Source: Kitasatospora setae KM-6054 (GTDB taxonomy: Bacteria > Actinomycetota > Actinomycetes > Streptomycetales > Streptomycetaceae). From it: a DNA stretch of 64,000 bases. How positions within the stretch are numbered: the first letter of the stretch is position 1; each line of letters starts with the position of its first letter. A model generated the notes under the pieces. That model did no database searches and was not told where the DNA came from. It was given only the letters and a program-made list of their open reading frames with translations. The position numbers were made by a program, and so were the translations under genes. Positions 27,258-35,274 of the stretch are shown one piece after another. Location of the stretch: positions 2,108,001 through 2,172,000 of the forward strand of contig NC_016109.1 of assembly GCF_000269985.1 (NCBI RefSeq), read 5' to 3'.

Positions 27258-28283
27258 TTAGCGGGCCCGGCCCGCGCCCTCACCCCCGCGACCTGCCGCC
27301 CGCGCCAACAGGTCGAGCGCGCCCGGCAGGTCGCGCGGGGCGAGTGCCCCGGGCGGCCGGGTCGCCCGCTGCCAGCCGGGACCGGCCGCCAGCAGGACGG
27401 GGCGGACCCGGGCGCCGCGGGTGCCCCAGGCGGTGGCGGCGACGGCCCGGGCCGGGGCCGGGTCGGCGGTGGCCCGGGTCTGCGACCAGAGCAGGACGGC
27501 GGCCGGGCCGGTGCGCCGGACCGCCTCCGCCAGCGCCCCGGCGGGCAGCGCGGCGCCGAAGATCCGGAACGGCAGGCCGCGTTCGGCGAGCCCGGCGGCG
27601 ACCGCCTCCAGCGCCAGGGTGTGCTGCTCGCCGGGCATCGCGGCCAGCAGCACCGGCGACCCGCCCGCGTCGACCGGCGGTTCGGCGACCCGGCGCAGCG
27701 CACTGGAGACGTGCCAGGACAGCAGGTGCTCGACCTCGACGTACCGCTCGCCGCCGTCCGCCGCCCACCGGCGCCCGGCGGCCCGCAGCGCGGGCGCCAT
27801 CACGTCCGTCCAGGCGGCGACCGCGCCGAGCCGCTCGACGCCGGTGCGCAGCAGCCCGGCCACCTCGGCGCTGTCCAGCCGCCGCGCGGCCCGGGCCAGG
27901 CCGCGCACCTCGGGACGGACCTCCCCGGCCGGGGCCGGCACGGCGGGCGACGGGACCAGCGGCTGCGGGACCAGCGGCTGCGCGGCGGGCGGCGAGGCGG
28001 GAGCAGCCGGCGGGGCGGGGTCCGTCGGCGCCGGGAGGAGCACGGCCGGGCCCAGGGCGAGCCGGGCGGCCTCGGCGGGGGGCAGGCCGCTCGCGGTGAG
28101 CCGGCACATCTCCTCCAGCACCGCGACGTCCCGCGCGGTCCAGCGCCGGTGCCGCCCGGCCGCCCGCTCGGCCGGGCCGATCCCGTAACGGCGTTCCCAG
28201 GAGCGGACGGTGGTCGGCGACACCCCGAGCCGCCGGGCGACCTCGCCGGTGCTCGCCCCGGCCTCGGGCGGTTCTACTGGCAT
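27258..28283 (-). CDS. MerR-type regulator with B12-binding photoreceptor-like domain (CarH/LitR type)
   Basis: 341 residues. Residues 10-75 are a MerR helix-turn-helix (STGEVARRLGVSPTTVRSWE). Residues 80-125 are a P/A-rich linker. Residues 130-335 resemble the helical plus Rossmann cobalamin domains of CarH: W173, E185-H186 (helical cap residues over adenosylcobalamin) and PGEQH with H221 in the position of the lower axial histidine. W-to-EH spacing is 11 rather than the usual 9. The start ATG is 6 bases after TAGGCT (28290-28295), so leaderless. Predicted to be a light/B12-sensing repressor; target genes unknown, the divergent MMPL gene being the nearest candidate. Confidence 0.82.
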   Translation of the reverse strand: MPVEPPEAGASTGEVARRLGVSPTTVRSWERRYGIGPAERAAGRHRRWTARDVAVLEEMCRLTASGLPPAEAARLALGPAVLLPAPTDPAPPAAPASPPAAQPLVPQPLVPSPAVPAPAGEVRPEVRGLARAARRLDSAEVAGLLRTGVERLGAVAAWTDVMAPALRAAGRRWAADGGERYVEVEHLLSWHVSSALRRVAEPPVDAGGSPVLLAAMPGEQHTLALEAVAAGLAERGLPFRIFGAALPAGALAEAVRRTGPAAVLLWSQTRATADPAPARAVAATAWGTRGARVRPVLLAAGPGWQRATRPPGALAPRDLPGALDLLARAAGRGGEGAGRAR

Positions 28284-28412
28284 CCCGTCAGCCTAGGCGC
28301 TGGGGGCCGCCGCCCGGCGGGCTTCGGCCGGTTCGCGCGGTTCGGGGCCGGGGCGCGGGGAGCGGTCCCATCCGTTCCCGTGGCGGCTCCGAACAGCGGT
28401 GCGGATCCGCCC

Positions 28413-28443
28413 TTGAAAAGTCTCTCAATGATTGAGATATCCT
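28413..28443 (+). promoter_or_regulatory. MMPL promoter with a perfect operator palindrome
   Basis: TTGAAA (28413-28418) and TATCCT (28438-28443) are -35 and -10 with a 19-base spacer. The spacer contains TCTCAAT-G-ATTGAGA (28423-28437), a perfect 15-bp palindrome that ends directly at the -10. ATG 28450 is 6 bases past the -10, so the mRNA is leaderless. A MarR- or TetR-type repressor bound here would block RNA polymerase. Confidence 0.75.
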
Positions 28444-28449
28444 CCGGCC

Positions 28450-30564
28450 ATGCCGACGCCCGCACCGCCCGCATCCCCGCCCGCCGCCCCGTCCGCGCCG
28501 CCCGGCGCCTCCGGACGGCTCCGCTTCGTGCTGCCGCTCGTCCTGCTGCTGGTCTGGCTGGCGCTCGGCGGCGCGCTCGGGCCGTTCGCCGGACGGCTCG
28601 GCGAGGTGTCGACCAACGACGGCGCGGCGTTCCTGCCGCGCAGCGCCGAGTCGACCCGGGTCGCGCAGCTGGAGCAGGACTTCCGCACCGAGTCGACGCT
28701 GCCGGTGGTGCTGGTCTGGGAGTCCTCCGCCGGGCAGGTCGACGACGCGCTGCGGACCGCCGCCGGCCGGGCGCTGGCGGCCGCCGCCGAGGTGCCCGGC
28801 GCCACCGGGCCGACCTCGCCGCTGCTGCCGTCCGAGGACGGCCGGGCGCTGGAGGCGGTGGTGCAACTGCGCGCCGACCTCGGACCGGAGACCAAGACCG
28901 CGGTCAAGGCGATCCGCGACCTGGCCGGGCAGGTCCCGGGCGCGGTCGCCGGAGTGGCCGGACCGGCCGCGGTGCTGGCCGACCTGTCGGGCGCGTTCGC
29001 CGGCATCGACGGCCTGCTGCTGGGCGTCGCGCTCGGCGTGGTGCTGCTGATCCTGCTGCTGGTCTACCGGGCGGTACTGCTGCCGCTGCTGGTGATCCTG
29101 GGCGCGGTGTTCGCCCTCGCCACGGCCTGCGCGATCGTGTACGCGCTGGCCCGGCACGGCGTCGTCCGGGTCGACGGGCAGGTGCAGGGGCTGCTGTCGA
29201 TCCTGGTGATCGGCGCCGCCACCGACTACGGGCTCCTGTACTCCGCCCGCTTCCGCGAGGAACTGGCCGCCGGACGGGACAGGTACGCGGCCGCCCGCAC
29301 CGCGCTGCGCCGCTCGGTCGAACCGGTCGCCGCCTCCGGCCTGACCGTCGGCCTGGGCCTGCTCGTCCTGCTGCTCTCCGACCTGACCAACAACCGGGCG
29401 CTCGGCCCGGTCGGCGCGATCGGCATCGCCTGCGCCGTGCTCTCCGCGCTGACCTTCCTGCCCGCGGTGCTCGCGCTGTGCGGCCGGGCCGCGTTCTGGC
29501 CCGCCCGGCCCAAGGCCGACGGCGCCGGCGGCGCGCACCGGATCTGGCAGCGGGTCGCCGACCTGGTCGGCCGCCGCCCGCGCGCGCTGTGGATCGGCTC
29601 GGCCGCCGTCCTGGCGGCGCTCGCCGCCTGCTCCCCGCTGCTGGACGCCCGGGGCGTGCCGCAGTCCGAACTGTTCACCACCGCCCAGCCCTCGGTCGCC
29701 GCGCAGCGCCTGCTCTCCGCGCACTTCCCCGGCGGCTCCGGCAACCCGGCCGTGATCGTCGCCGACGCCGCGCACGCGGACGCCGTCACCGCCGCCGCCG
29801 CGCAGGTGCCCGGCGTCGCCTCGGTCCGCCCGTACACCGGCGGCGCCCCGACCGCCCCGCCGGTCGTCACCGCCGCCGGCCTGGTCCGGCTCGACGCCAC
29901 GCTCGCCGACCCCGCCGACAGCGACGCCGCCCTCGCCACCGTCGCCCGGCTGCGGACCGCCGTGCACGCCGTGGACGGCGCCGACGCCCTGGTCGGCGGC
30001 TACTCCGCGCAGCAGGCCGACACCCGGACCACCGCCCGGCACGACCGGACGCTGATCATGCCGGTCGTGCTGCTCTGCATCCTCGCCGTGCTCGTCCTGC
30101 TGCTCCGCTCGGTGCTGGCGCCGGTCCTGCTGGCCGCGACCGTCGCGCTCTCCTACCTGGCCACGCTGGGCGTCTCCGCGCTGGTCTTCCCGCACGTGTT
30201 CGGCTTCTCGGCGACCGACCCGTCCGTCCCGCTGTACGGGTTCGTCTTCCTGGTCGCGCTGGGCGTCGACTACAACATCTTCCTGATGACCCGCGTCCGC
30301 GAGGAGACCGCGGCCCTCGGCACCCGGGCCGGCGTCCTGCGCGGCCTCACCGCGACCGGCGGCGTCATCACCTCCGCGGGCGTCGTCCTCGCCGCGACCT
30401 TCGCCGCCCTGGGCGTCATCCCGCTCGCCTTCCTGGCCCAGATCGCCTTCATCGTGGCCTTCGGCGTCCTGCTCGACACCCTCCTCGTCCGCTCCCTGCT
30501 CGTCCCCGCCCTGGTCCACGACCTCGGCGGCCGCACCTGGTGGCCGGCCCGCAAACCGGACTAG
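28450..30564 (+). CDS. MMPL-family (RND-like) membrane transporter
   Basis: 704 residues, two similar halves each with a large extracytoplasmic domain and a bundle of about five or six membrane helices. The proton-relay region GAATDYGLLYSARFREE in the first half and LGVDYNIFLMTRVREE in the second are the MMPL signatures (D-Y pairs). Starts MPTPAPPASPP, so a proline-rich cytoplasmic tail. Likely exports lipids or a lipophilic drug. Its stop codon TAG (30562-30564) lies within the CTAG target duplication of the downstream IS element, so the gene is intact. Confidence 0.93.
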   Translation: MPTPAPPASPPAAPSAPPGASGRLRFVLPLVLLLVWLALGGALGPFAGRLGEVSTNDGAAFLPRSAESTRVAQLEQDFRTESTLPVVLVWESSAGQVDDALRTAAGRALAAAAEVPGATGPTSPLLPSEDGRALEAVVQLRADLGPETKTAVKAIRDLAGQVPGAVAGVAGPAAVLADLSGAFAGIDGLLLGVALGVVLLILLLVYRAVLLPLLVILGAVFALATACAIVYALARHGVVRVDGQVQGLLSILVIGAATDYGLLYSARFREELAAGRDRYAAARTALRRSVEPVAASGLTVGLGLLVLLLSDLTNNRALGPVGAIGIACAVLSALTFLPAVLALCGRAAFWPARPKADGAGGAHRIWQRVADLVGRRPRALWIGSAAVLAALAACSPLLDARGVPQSELFTTAQPSVAAQRLLSAHFPGGSGNPAVIVADAAHADAVTAAAAQVPGVASVRPYTGGAPTAPPVVTAAGLVRLDATLADPADSDAALATVARLRTAVHAVDGADALVGGYSAQQADTRTTARHDRTLIMPVVLLCILAVLVLLLRSVLAPVLLAATVALSYLATLGVSALVFPHVFGFSATDPSVPLYGFVFLVALGVDYNIFLMTRVREETAALGTRAGVLRGLTATGGVITSAGVVLAATFAALGVIPLAFLAQIAFIVAFGVLLDTLLVRSLLVPALVHDLGGRTWWPARKPD

Positions 30565-31563
30565 ATGATTGATGCGAAGGGTTAGTGGTCGTAGGCGGTC
30601 AGCGAGCGCATGACGGGTTGGCCGGTGCGGTCGTTGTGCCAGATCGCGGTGGTCAGGGCGAGGATGCGTTGCAGGACGCGGACTGTCACCCCGGTCGGGG
30701 TGCGGCCCTGGTGGCGTTCGAGGTCGAGTTGGGCCTTGAAGGTCTGGTTGACGGACTCGATGACCTGTCGCAGGGGCTTGAACAGGCTGGATCCGGCCCG
30801 TGGGGGCTCGCCCTTGCGGGCCGGCCGCAGCAGGTGGAGTCCCCATTCGGCCAGTTCGCGCTCGAATGCGGCGCCGTAGTAGTGCCGGTCGGCGATGAGG
30901 GTCTGGCCCGGGAGGGTGCGGACGAGGTCGGATTCGGCGTGGAGCATGCCGAGCAGGGTCTGGCGTTCGTCGGCCTTGGCTCCGGTGAGGGCGAAGGCGA
31001 CGGGCAGGCCGTGCAGGGTGCACACCAGGTGCGGGCGAAGGCCCCAGAAGTATCGGGAGTGGCTGGCACAGTAGCCGTGCTCGGCCCATCCGGCCAGGTC
31101 GGAGCGCTTGGCGGTCTCCCGGGAGCGGCCGCACTCCACCGGTGTGGAGTCCACGACCCACACGCTGTCGCTCCACAGCGAGGTGTCCCTCGCGAGCAGG
31201 CGGTTGACGTGGGCGATGAGGTCGGCGGCCTTGCGCAGCCGCCGGTTGTAGCCGGACTGCCCGGGCAGGTAGGGGAACAGGTGCCGCAGGTGGGACGAGG
31301 CATGGCGGAGCCAGCGGCGTTCGGAGGTGAAGCCGAGCAGGGCCTGCATCACCGCGAGGGTGACCAGTTCGGCGTCCGTGAGCCGGGGCTTGAGGCCGAC
31401 CGCGGGCCGCCAGGGTGCCAGATGCGGCGATTGCTTCAGCAGGTCGTCGGTCTTCACGTAGAGTGCGGTCGCGAGGGAGTCCAGGTCAGGCGTCACAACC
31501 GACCTTTGGACTCCCTCGCTTCATCTCATGCGCGCCAGCAAGCCCTTCGCATCAATCATCTAG
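30561..31563. mobile_element. IS982-family insertion sequence, intact
   Basis: About 1.0 kb. The left end at 30565 and right end at 31559 are perfect inverted repeats (ATGATTGATGCGAAGGG at the left, its complement at the right). Both are flanked by CTAG (30561-30564 and 31560-31563), which can be read as target duplication or as part of a 21-bp perfect terminal repeat. It holds one full transposase gene on the minus strand. Perfect ends and an open frame suggest recent insertion, exactly at the MMPL stop codon. Confidence 0.92.
30582..31496 (-). CDS. IS982-family DDE transposase
   Basis: 304 residues from GTG 31496. The N-terminal DAELVTLAVMQALLGFTSER and LFPYLPGQSGYNRRLR blocks, WVVDSTPVECGRSR (first catalytic D), TLIADRHYYGAAFE (second D) and IESVNQTFK (catalytic E region) match IS982 transposases. 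Normal length, no frameshift, so likely active. Confidence 0.93.
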   Translation of the reverse strand: MTPDLDSLATALYVKTDDLLKQSPHLAPWRPAVGLKPRLTDAELVTLAVMQALLGFTSERRWLRHASSHLRHLFPYLPGQSGYNRRLRKAADLIAHVNRLLARDTSLWSDSVWVVDSTPVECGRSRETAKRSDLAGWAEHGYCASHSRYFWGLRPHLVCTLHGLPVAFALTGAKADERQTLLGMLHAESDLVRTLPGQTLIADRHYYGAAFERELAEWGLHLLRPARKGEPPRAGSSLFKPLRQVIESVNQTFKAQLDLERHQGRTPTGVTVRVLQRILALTTAIWHNDRTGQPVMRSLTAYDH

Positions 31564-31578
31564 CCGGGACCCCCTCCG

Positions 31579-31606
31579 GGGGAGGGCACTCGACGACGCC
31601 CTCCCC
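31579..31606. terminator. Hairpin downstream of the ECF sigma gene, formerly also downstream of MMPL
   Basis: GGGGAGGGC and GCCCTCCCC form a 9-bp stem with 10-base loop, 46 bases past the sigma stop. Before the IS inserted it would have lain about 15 bases past the MMPL stop, so the IS has separated the exporter from its own terminator. Confidence 0.65.
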
Positions 31607-31651
31607 ACCCACCCCAGCCGCCCCGCAGGGGCCACCACCCACCCCACCCGC

Positions 31652-32197
31652 TCAGGCCAACTCCGCCCGCAACCGCCGCAACCCGTCCCGCACCCGGCTC
31701 TTGACCGTGCCGAGCGGGGTGTCGAGCAGGGTGGCGATCCGGGTCTGGGTGCAGCCGCCCCAGTAGGCGAGGGTGAGTGCTTCGCGCTGGGTGGGGTTGA
31801 GGGTGGCGAGGGCGGTGCGGACGGCGTGGTCCTCGATGCGGCGTTCGGCTTCGGCGGCGACGCTGTCGTACGCGGGGCGGTACTCGCGCAGGGCGGCCGC
31901 GCGTTCGCGTTCGGCGCCGGCCTGGGCGGCGCGGACCCGGTCGACGGCGCGGTGGTGGGCGGCGGTCAGCGCCCAGGCGTGCACGCTGCCGCGTTCGGGG
32001 CGGTAGCGGGCGGCGGTGCGCCAGAGTTCCAGGAAGACTTCCTGGACGACTTCCTCGCTCTGTGCCTGGTCGCGCAGCACTCGCCGGACCACCGCCCCGA
32101 CGGGGCCGAGCAGTTGCCGGTACAGGGCCTCGAAGGCGTCCCGGTCGCCTTGGGCGACCCGGGCCACCAGTTCGCCCTCGTATCGTTCCGCTATCAC
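31652..32197 (-). CDS. ECF-type RNA polymerase sigma factor
   Basis: 181 residues from GTG 32197. Region 2 shows DRDAFEALYRQLLGPVGAVV, the SEEVVQEVFLELWR helix and ERGSVHAWALTAAHHRAVDR; region 4 shows ALATLNPTQREALTLAYWGG, TQTRIATLLDTPLGTVKSRV and RDGLRRLRAELA. It resembles the SigK branch of ECF factors. I find no anti-sigma gene next to it; the 169-residue membrane protein upstream does not show an anti-sigma fold. It probably acts in envelope or redox stress. Confidence 0.9.
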   Translation of the reverse strand: MIAERYEGELVARVAQGDRDAFEALYRQLLGPVGAVVRRVLRDQAQSEEVVQEVFLELWRTAARYRPERGSVHAWALTAAHHRAVDRVRAAQAGAERERAAALREYRPAYDSVAAEAERRIEDHAVRTALATLNPTQREALTLAYWGGCTQTRIATLLDTPLGTVKSRVRDGLRRLRAELA

Positions 32198-32277
32198 TCG
32201 GCAACGGTCGCCCGCGCCCGGAACCGGACGCCACTCGCAGCGTTCGTGCAGCGTTTCAACGGGGACCGCCCGGCGGC

Positions 32278-32787
32278 TCAGCCGAAGGCGATCGCGCCCC
32301 CGGCCACCAGCACGGCCAGCGCGGTCAGGCCGCCGTACACCGCGAGGTGGTAGCGACGGTCGCGCCCGGCGAAGCGCAGCCAGTCGCGGCCGGGTTCGGC
32401 GCCGGGCGGGCCGGCCAGGGTGCCGAAGGCGGTCGCGGCGAGCAGCACCGTCAGCAGGTAGAGCACGCCCGACCAGCCGGTCTGCGCGTGGTCGGGGCCC
32501 TCGTCCAGGAGGCCGCCGAAGGTGCTCGCCGCCACCACGAACAGCAGGCAGAGCGTCAGGCTGACCAGGGTGGCGGGCCGCCGGTGGCCGGGGCGTTCGC
32601 GCCACAGCGGGGCGATGAAGCTCGACGCGGGCATCAGCAGCGGCCCGAGCAGGTACGCCGGGAACGCGCCGTCGCCGAACAGCGCCGAGAGCGCCCAGGC
32701 CGCCAGTGCGATGCCCGTTCCGATCGCCGCTCCGGCCGCTCCGGCCCGGAAGCCGTCCCGGGCGCCGGCCAGATCCGTTTCGTCCAC
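32278..32787 (-). CDS. Small integral membrane protein, unknown
   Basis: 169 residues from GTG 32787 with four hydrophobic segments (near residues 16-35, 45-60, 72-95 and 145-168). No family recognised. TAGGTT (32794-32799) ends 6 bases before the GTG, so it is a leaderless transcript. It ends 80 bases upstream of the ECF sigma gene on the same strand, so they could be cotranscribed. Confidence 0.75.
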   Translation of the reverse strand: MDETDLAGARDGFRAGAAGAAIGTGIALAAWALSALFGDGAFPAYLLGPLLMPASSFIAPLWRERPGHRRPATLVSLTLCLLFVVAASTFGGLLDEGPDHAQTGWSGVLYLLTVLLAATAFGTLAGPPGAEPGRDWLRFAGRDRRYHLAVYGGLTALAVLVAGGAIAFG

Positions 32788-32836
32788 GCCCGGAACCTAC
32801 CCCGCCCGGCTCCGGATGCCACCACCGCCCTGGCGG

Positions 32837-33340
32837 CTACCGGGCGCCGAGGACCGCGATGCCCGCCTCGCCCGCCGCGAAGGCGGCGAGCGGTTCGGCG
32901 GCCGAGGCGATCGTGGCGGCCGGGCCGGGGTGGTCGACCAGCAGGACGGGCTGCGGCTCGCCGTCCCGTTCGGCGGGGACGAAGTCGGTGGCGAGTTCGC
33001 GGCGCAGCAGCGGCACCCAGTCGTCGCCATCGCCTCGGTCCACCCGGCCCGCGAACTCCGCCGACAGGGCCGGGTGTTCGGCGAGGAGGCGGGTGAGGAC
33101 GGCGCGGTGGGTGACCAGGGTGACGGCGAGCCGGCCGGGGGTGCGGGTGTAGCGGGCGGAGAGGTCGTCGGGGAGGAGGTGGAAGACGCCCTCCTCGCCC
33201 TCGTGGCCGTAGCCGAGCAGGGCGTTGACGGCCTGCTCGCCGGGGTCGGCGGAGGTGGTGTCGACGGCGATCAGCACGCTGGTGGCGGCCGGGTCGAGCG
33301 GCGGGACGGCGGTGATCCAGATGCCCGGGGAGGTGGTCAT
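32837..33340 (-). CDS. Unknown soluble protein
   Basis: 167 residues from ATG 33340. I do not recognise a family. The composition is ordinary, with no signal peptide or membrane segment; SPGIWITAVPPLDPAATSVL at the N-terminus looks like a beta-strand start. TTGGCT (33348-33353) is 7 bases upstream, a possible -10 of a leaderless mRNA. Neighbours are the small membrane protein (50 bases downstream) and an HxlR regulator. Confidence 0.7.
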   Translation of the reverse strand: MTTSPGIWITAVPPLDPAATSVLIAVDTTSADPGEQAVNALLGYGHEGEEGVFHLLPDDLSARYTRTPGRLAVTLVTHRAVLTRLLAEHPALSAEFAGRVDRGDGDDWVPLLRRELATDFVPAERDGEPQPVLLVDHPGPAATIASAAEPLAAFAAGEAGIAVLGAR

Positions 33341-33396
33341 GGCGGCCAGCCAAGCACGCCCCGCCGACAGTTCCGCAGCTCGCGGCCCGCGGTGGT

Positions 33397-33762
33397 TCAG
33401 GCGCCGGTGTACCAGTGCTCGCGGACGGCGTCGGTGGGGCGCGGGTCGCCGAGGTCGGGGCCGCCCCAGTGGGCCAGCGCCTCGACGACCGGGCGGAGTT
33501 CGGCGCCGCGCGGGGTGAGCTCGTAGACGGTGGCGTTGGCGGGGCGCTCCAGCCGGCGGCGTGCGACCAGGCCCTCGCCCTCCAGCTGCTTGAGGCGGGT
33601 GGCCAGGATGTCGGTGGAGACGCCGGGCAGGTCGGCGTGCAGGTCGGTGTAGCGGCGCGGGCCGGCGAGGAGCTCGCGGACGATCAGGAGGCTCCAGCGC
33701 TCCCCCACCGCGTCCAGGGCGCGGGCGACGGCGCAGTACTGGTCGTAGCTTCGGCGTGGCAT
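33397..33762 (-). CDS. HxlR-type winged helix-turn-helix regulator
   Basis: 121 residues from ATG 33762. CAVARALDAVGERWSLLIVR then ELLAGPRRYTDLHADLPGVS and DILATRLKQLEGEGLVARR are the HxlR pattern; the N-terminal CA cysteine of the Y-C-A motif is the one sometimes redox active in this family. TATGCT (33769-33774) ends 6 bases before the start, so the transcript is leaderless. Divergent from the aminotransferase gene, with overlapping palindromes between. Confidence 0.9.
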   Translation of the reverse strand: MPRRSYDQYCAVARALDAVGERWSLLIVRELLAGPRRYTDLHADLPGVSTDILATRLKQLEGEGLVARRRLERPANATVYELTPRGAELRPVVEALAHWGGPDLGDPRPTDAVREHWYTGA

Positions 33763-33783
33763 GTCGTCAGCATAGCCAATAGG

Positions 33784-33800
33784 TTGGACTTTCCAAGTCC
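33784..33800. promoter_or_regulatory. Overlapping palindromes in the HxlR promoter
   Basis: TTGGA-CTT-TCCAA (33784-33796) and GGACTT-TCC-AAGTCC (33786-33800) are both perfect dyads. On the minus strand the same bases contain TTGGAA, about 16 bases before the TATGCT -10, so a protein bound here covers the -35 of hxlR. A further ACTTGG lies at 33803-33808. Probable autoregulatory operator. Confidence 0.65.
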
Positions 33801-33861
33801 TTACTTGGTAGAACGAAGCAAGCCGGCCGCAGGGGTTCGGTGACGGGTCGGGAGGCCGCTG

Positions 33862-35073
33862 ATGGAGTTTCGCCAGTCCAGCAAGCTGAAGGACGTGTGC
33901 TACGAGATCCGTGGCCCGGTCGTCGACACCGCCAACGCCCTGGAGGAGGCCGGCCACAGCGTGCTGCGGCTGAACACCGGCAACCCGGCCCCGTTCGGCT
34001 TCGAGGCGCCCGAGGAGATCGTCCAGGACATCATCCGCAACCTCGCCAACGCGCACGGCTACTCCGACTCGCGCGGCATCCTCCCCGCCCGCCGCGCCGT
34101 CGTGCAGTACTACCAGCAGCGCGGCGTCGCGGGCGTCGGCGTGGACGACGTGTACCTGGGCAACGGCGTGTCCGAGCTGATCCAGATGGCCGTGCAGGCG
34201 CTGATCGACGACGGCGACGAGGTGCTCGTCCCGATGCCGGACTACCCGCTGTGGACGGCCGTGGTGCGGTTCGCGGGCGGCAAGGCGGTGCACTACCTGT
34301 GCGACGAGGAGTCCGACTGGTACCCGGACCTGGACGACATCGCCGCCAAGATCAGCCACCGCACCAAGGCGATCGTGGTGATCAACCCGAACAACCCGAC
34401 CGGCGCGGTCTACCCGAAGGAACTGCTGACCGGCATCCTCGACCTGGCCCGGCGGCACAACCTGCTGGTCTTCGCCGACGAGATCTACGACAAGATCCTG
34501 TACGACGGCGTCGAGCACCACTGCCTGGCCGCGCTCGCCGACGACGTGCTCACCCTCACCTTCAACGGCCTGTCCAAGGCGTACCGGGTGGCCGGCTTCC
34601 GCAGCGGCTGGCTCGCGGTCTCCGGCCCCAAGGAGCACGCCAAGGACTACCTGGAGGGGCTCACCATGCTGGCCGCGATGCGGCTGTGCCCCAACGTGCC
34701 CGCCCAGTACGCCGTGCAGGCCGCGCTCGGCGGCCGGCAGTCGATCAACGACCTGGTGCTGCCCAACGGCCGGCTCACCGAACAGCGCGACGTCACCTGG
34801 CGGGCGCTGAACGAGATCCCCGGCGTCTCCTGCGTCAAACCGCGCGGCGCGCTGTACGCCTTCGCCAAGCTCGACCCGGCCGTGCACCGGATCGTCGACG
34901 ACGAGCGCTTCGTCCTCGACCTGCTGCTCCGCGAGAAGATCCACATCGTCCAGGGCACCGGCTTCAACTGGCCCCGCCCCGACCACTTCCGCTTCGTCAC
35001 CCTGCCGCGCGCCGACGAACTGGAGACCGCGATCAGCCGGATCGGCCGCTTCCTGGCGACCTACCGGCAGTAA
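33862..35073 (+). CDS. Class I PLP aminotransferase, alanine transaminase (AlaA) type
   Basis: 403 residues, usual length. PLP-binding lysine in SKAYRVAGFRSGW, GNGVSELIQMAVQAL in the cofactor cup, NPNNPTGAVYPKELL and the ADEIYDKILYDG aspartate/tyrosine pair match AlaA/AlaT-like enzymes that convert pyruvate and glutamate. GGGAGG precedes ATG 33862 by 6 bases. Divergent from hxlR. Confidence 0.93.
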   Translation: MEFRQSSKLKDVCYEIRGPVVDTANALEEAGHSVLRLNTGNPAPFGFEAPEEIVQDIIRNLANAHGYSDSRGILPARRAVVQYYQQRGVAGVGVDDVYLGNGVSELIQMAVQALIDDGDEVLVPMPDYPLWTAVVRFAGGKAVHYLCDEESDWYPDLDDIAAKISHRTKAIVVINPNNPTGAVYPKELLTGILDLARRHNLLVFADEIYDKILYDGVEHHCLAALADDVLTLTFNGLSKAYRVAGFRSGWLAVSGPKEHAKDYLEGLTMLAAMRLCPNVPAQYAVQAALGGRQSINDLVLPNGRLTEQRDVTWRALNEIPGVSCVKPRGALYAFAKLDPAVHRIVDDERFVLDLLLREKIHIVQGTGFNWPRPDHFRFVTLPRADELETAISRIGRFLATYRQ

Positions 35074-35274
35074 CGGCGGGTCGGCGGACCGGCGGGCCCA
35101 CCGGCCTGGCGGTGGGGGCGGGGGCGGGGCGCGTCCCAACCGTCCAGGACGGGCAGCAGGGCGTCGTCGACGGTCCGGGCGCCTTCGCGCCGGAGGGGCG
35201 CCGCGCGGCATTCGGATTGCCGATCGATAACGAACCAGGCACTGGAACTCCACCGATCGCACACATTCGGAAGG

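Noticed and set aside
32278..32787. Anti-sigma factor for the ECF sigma gene
   Set aside because: Four membrane helices and no zinc-binding or anti-sigma N-terminal domain; it also lies upstream rather than downstream of the sigma gene.
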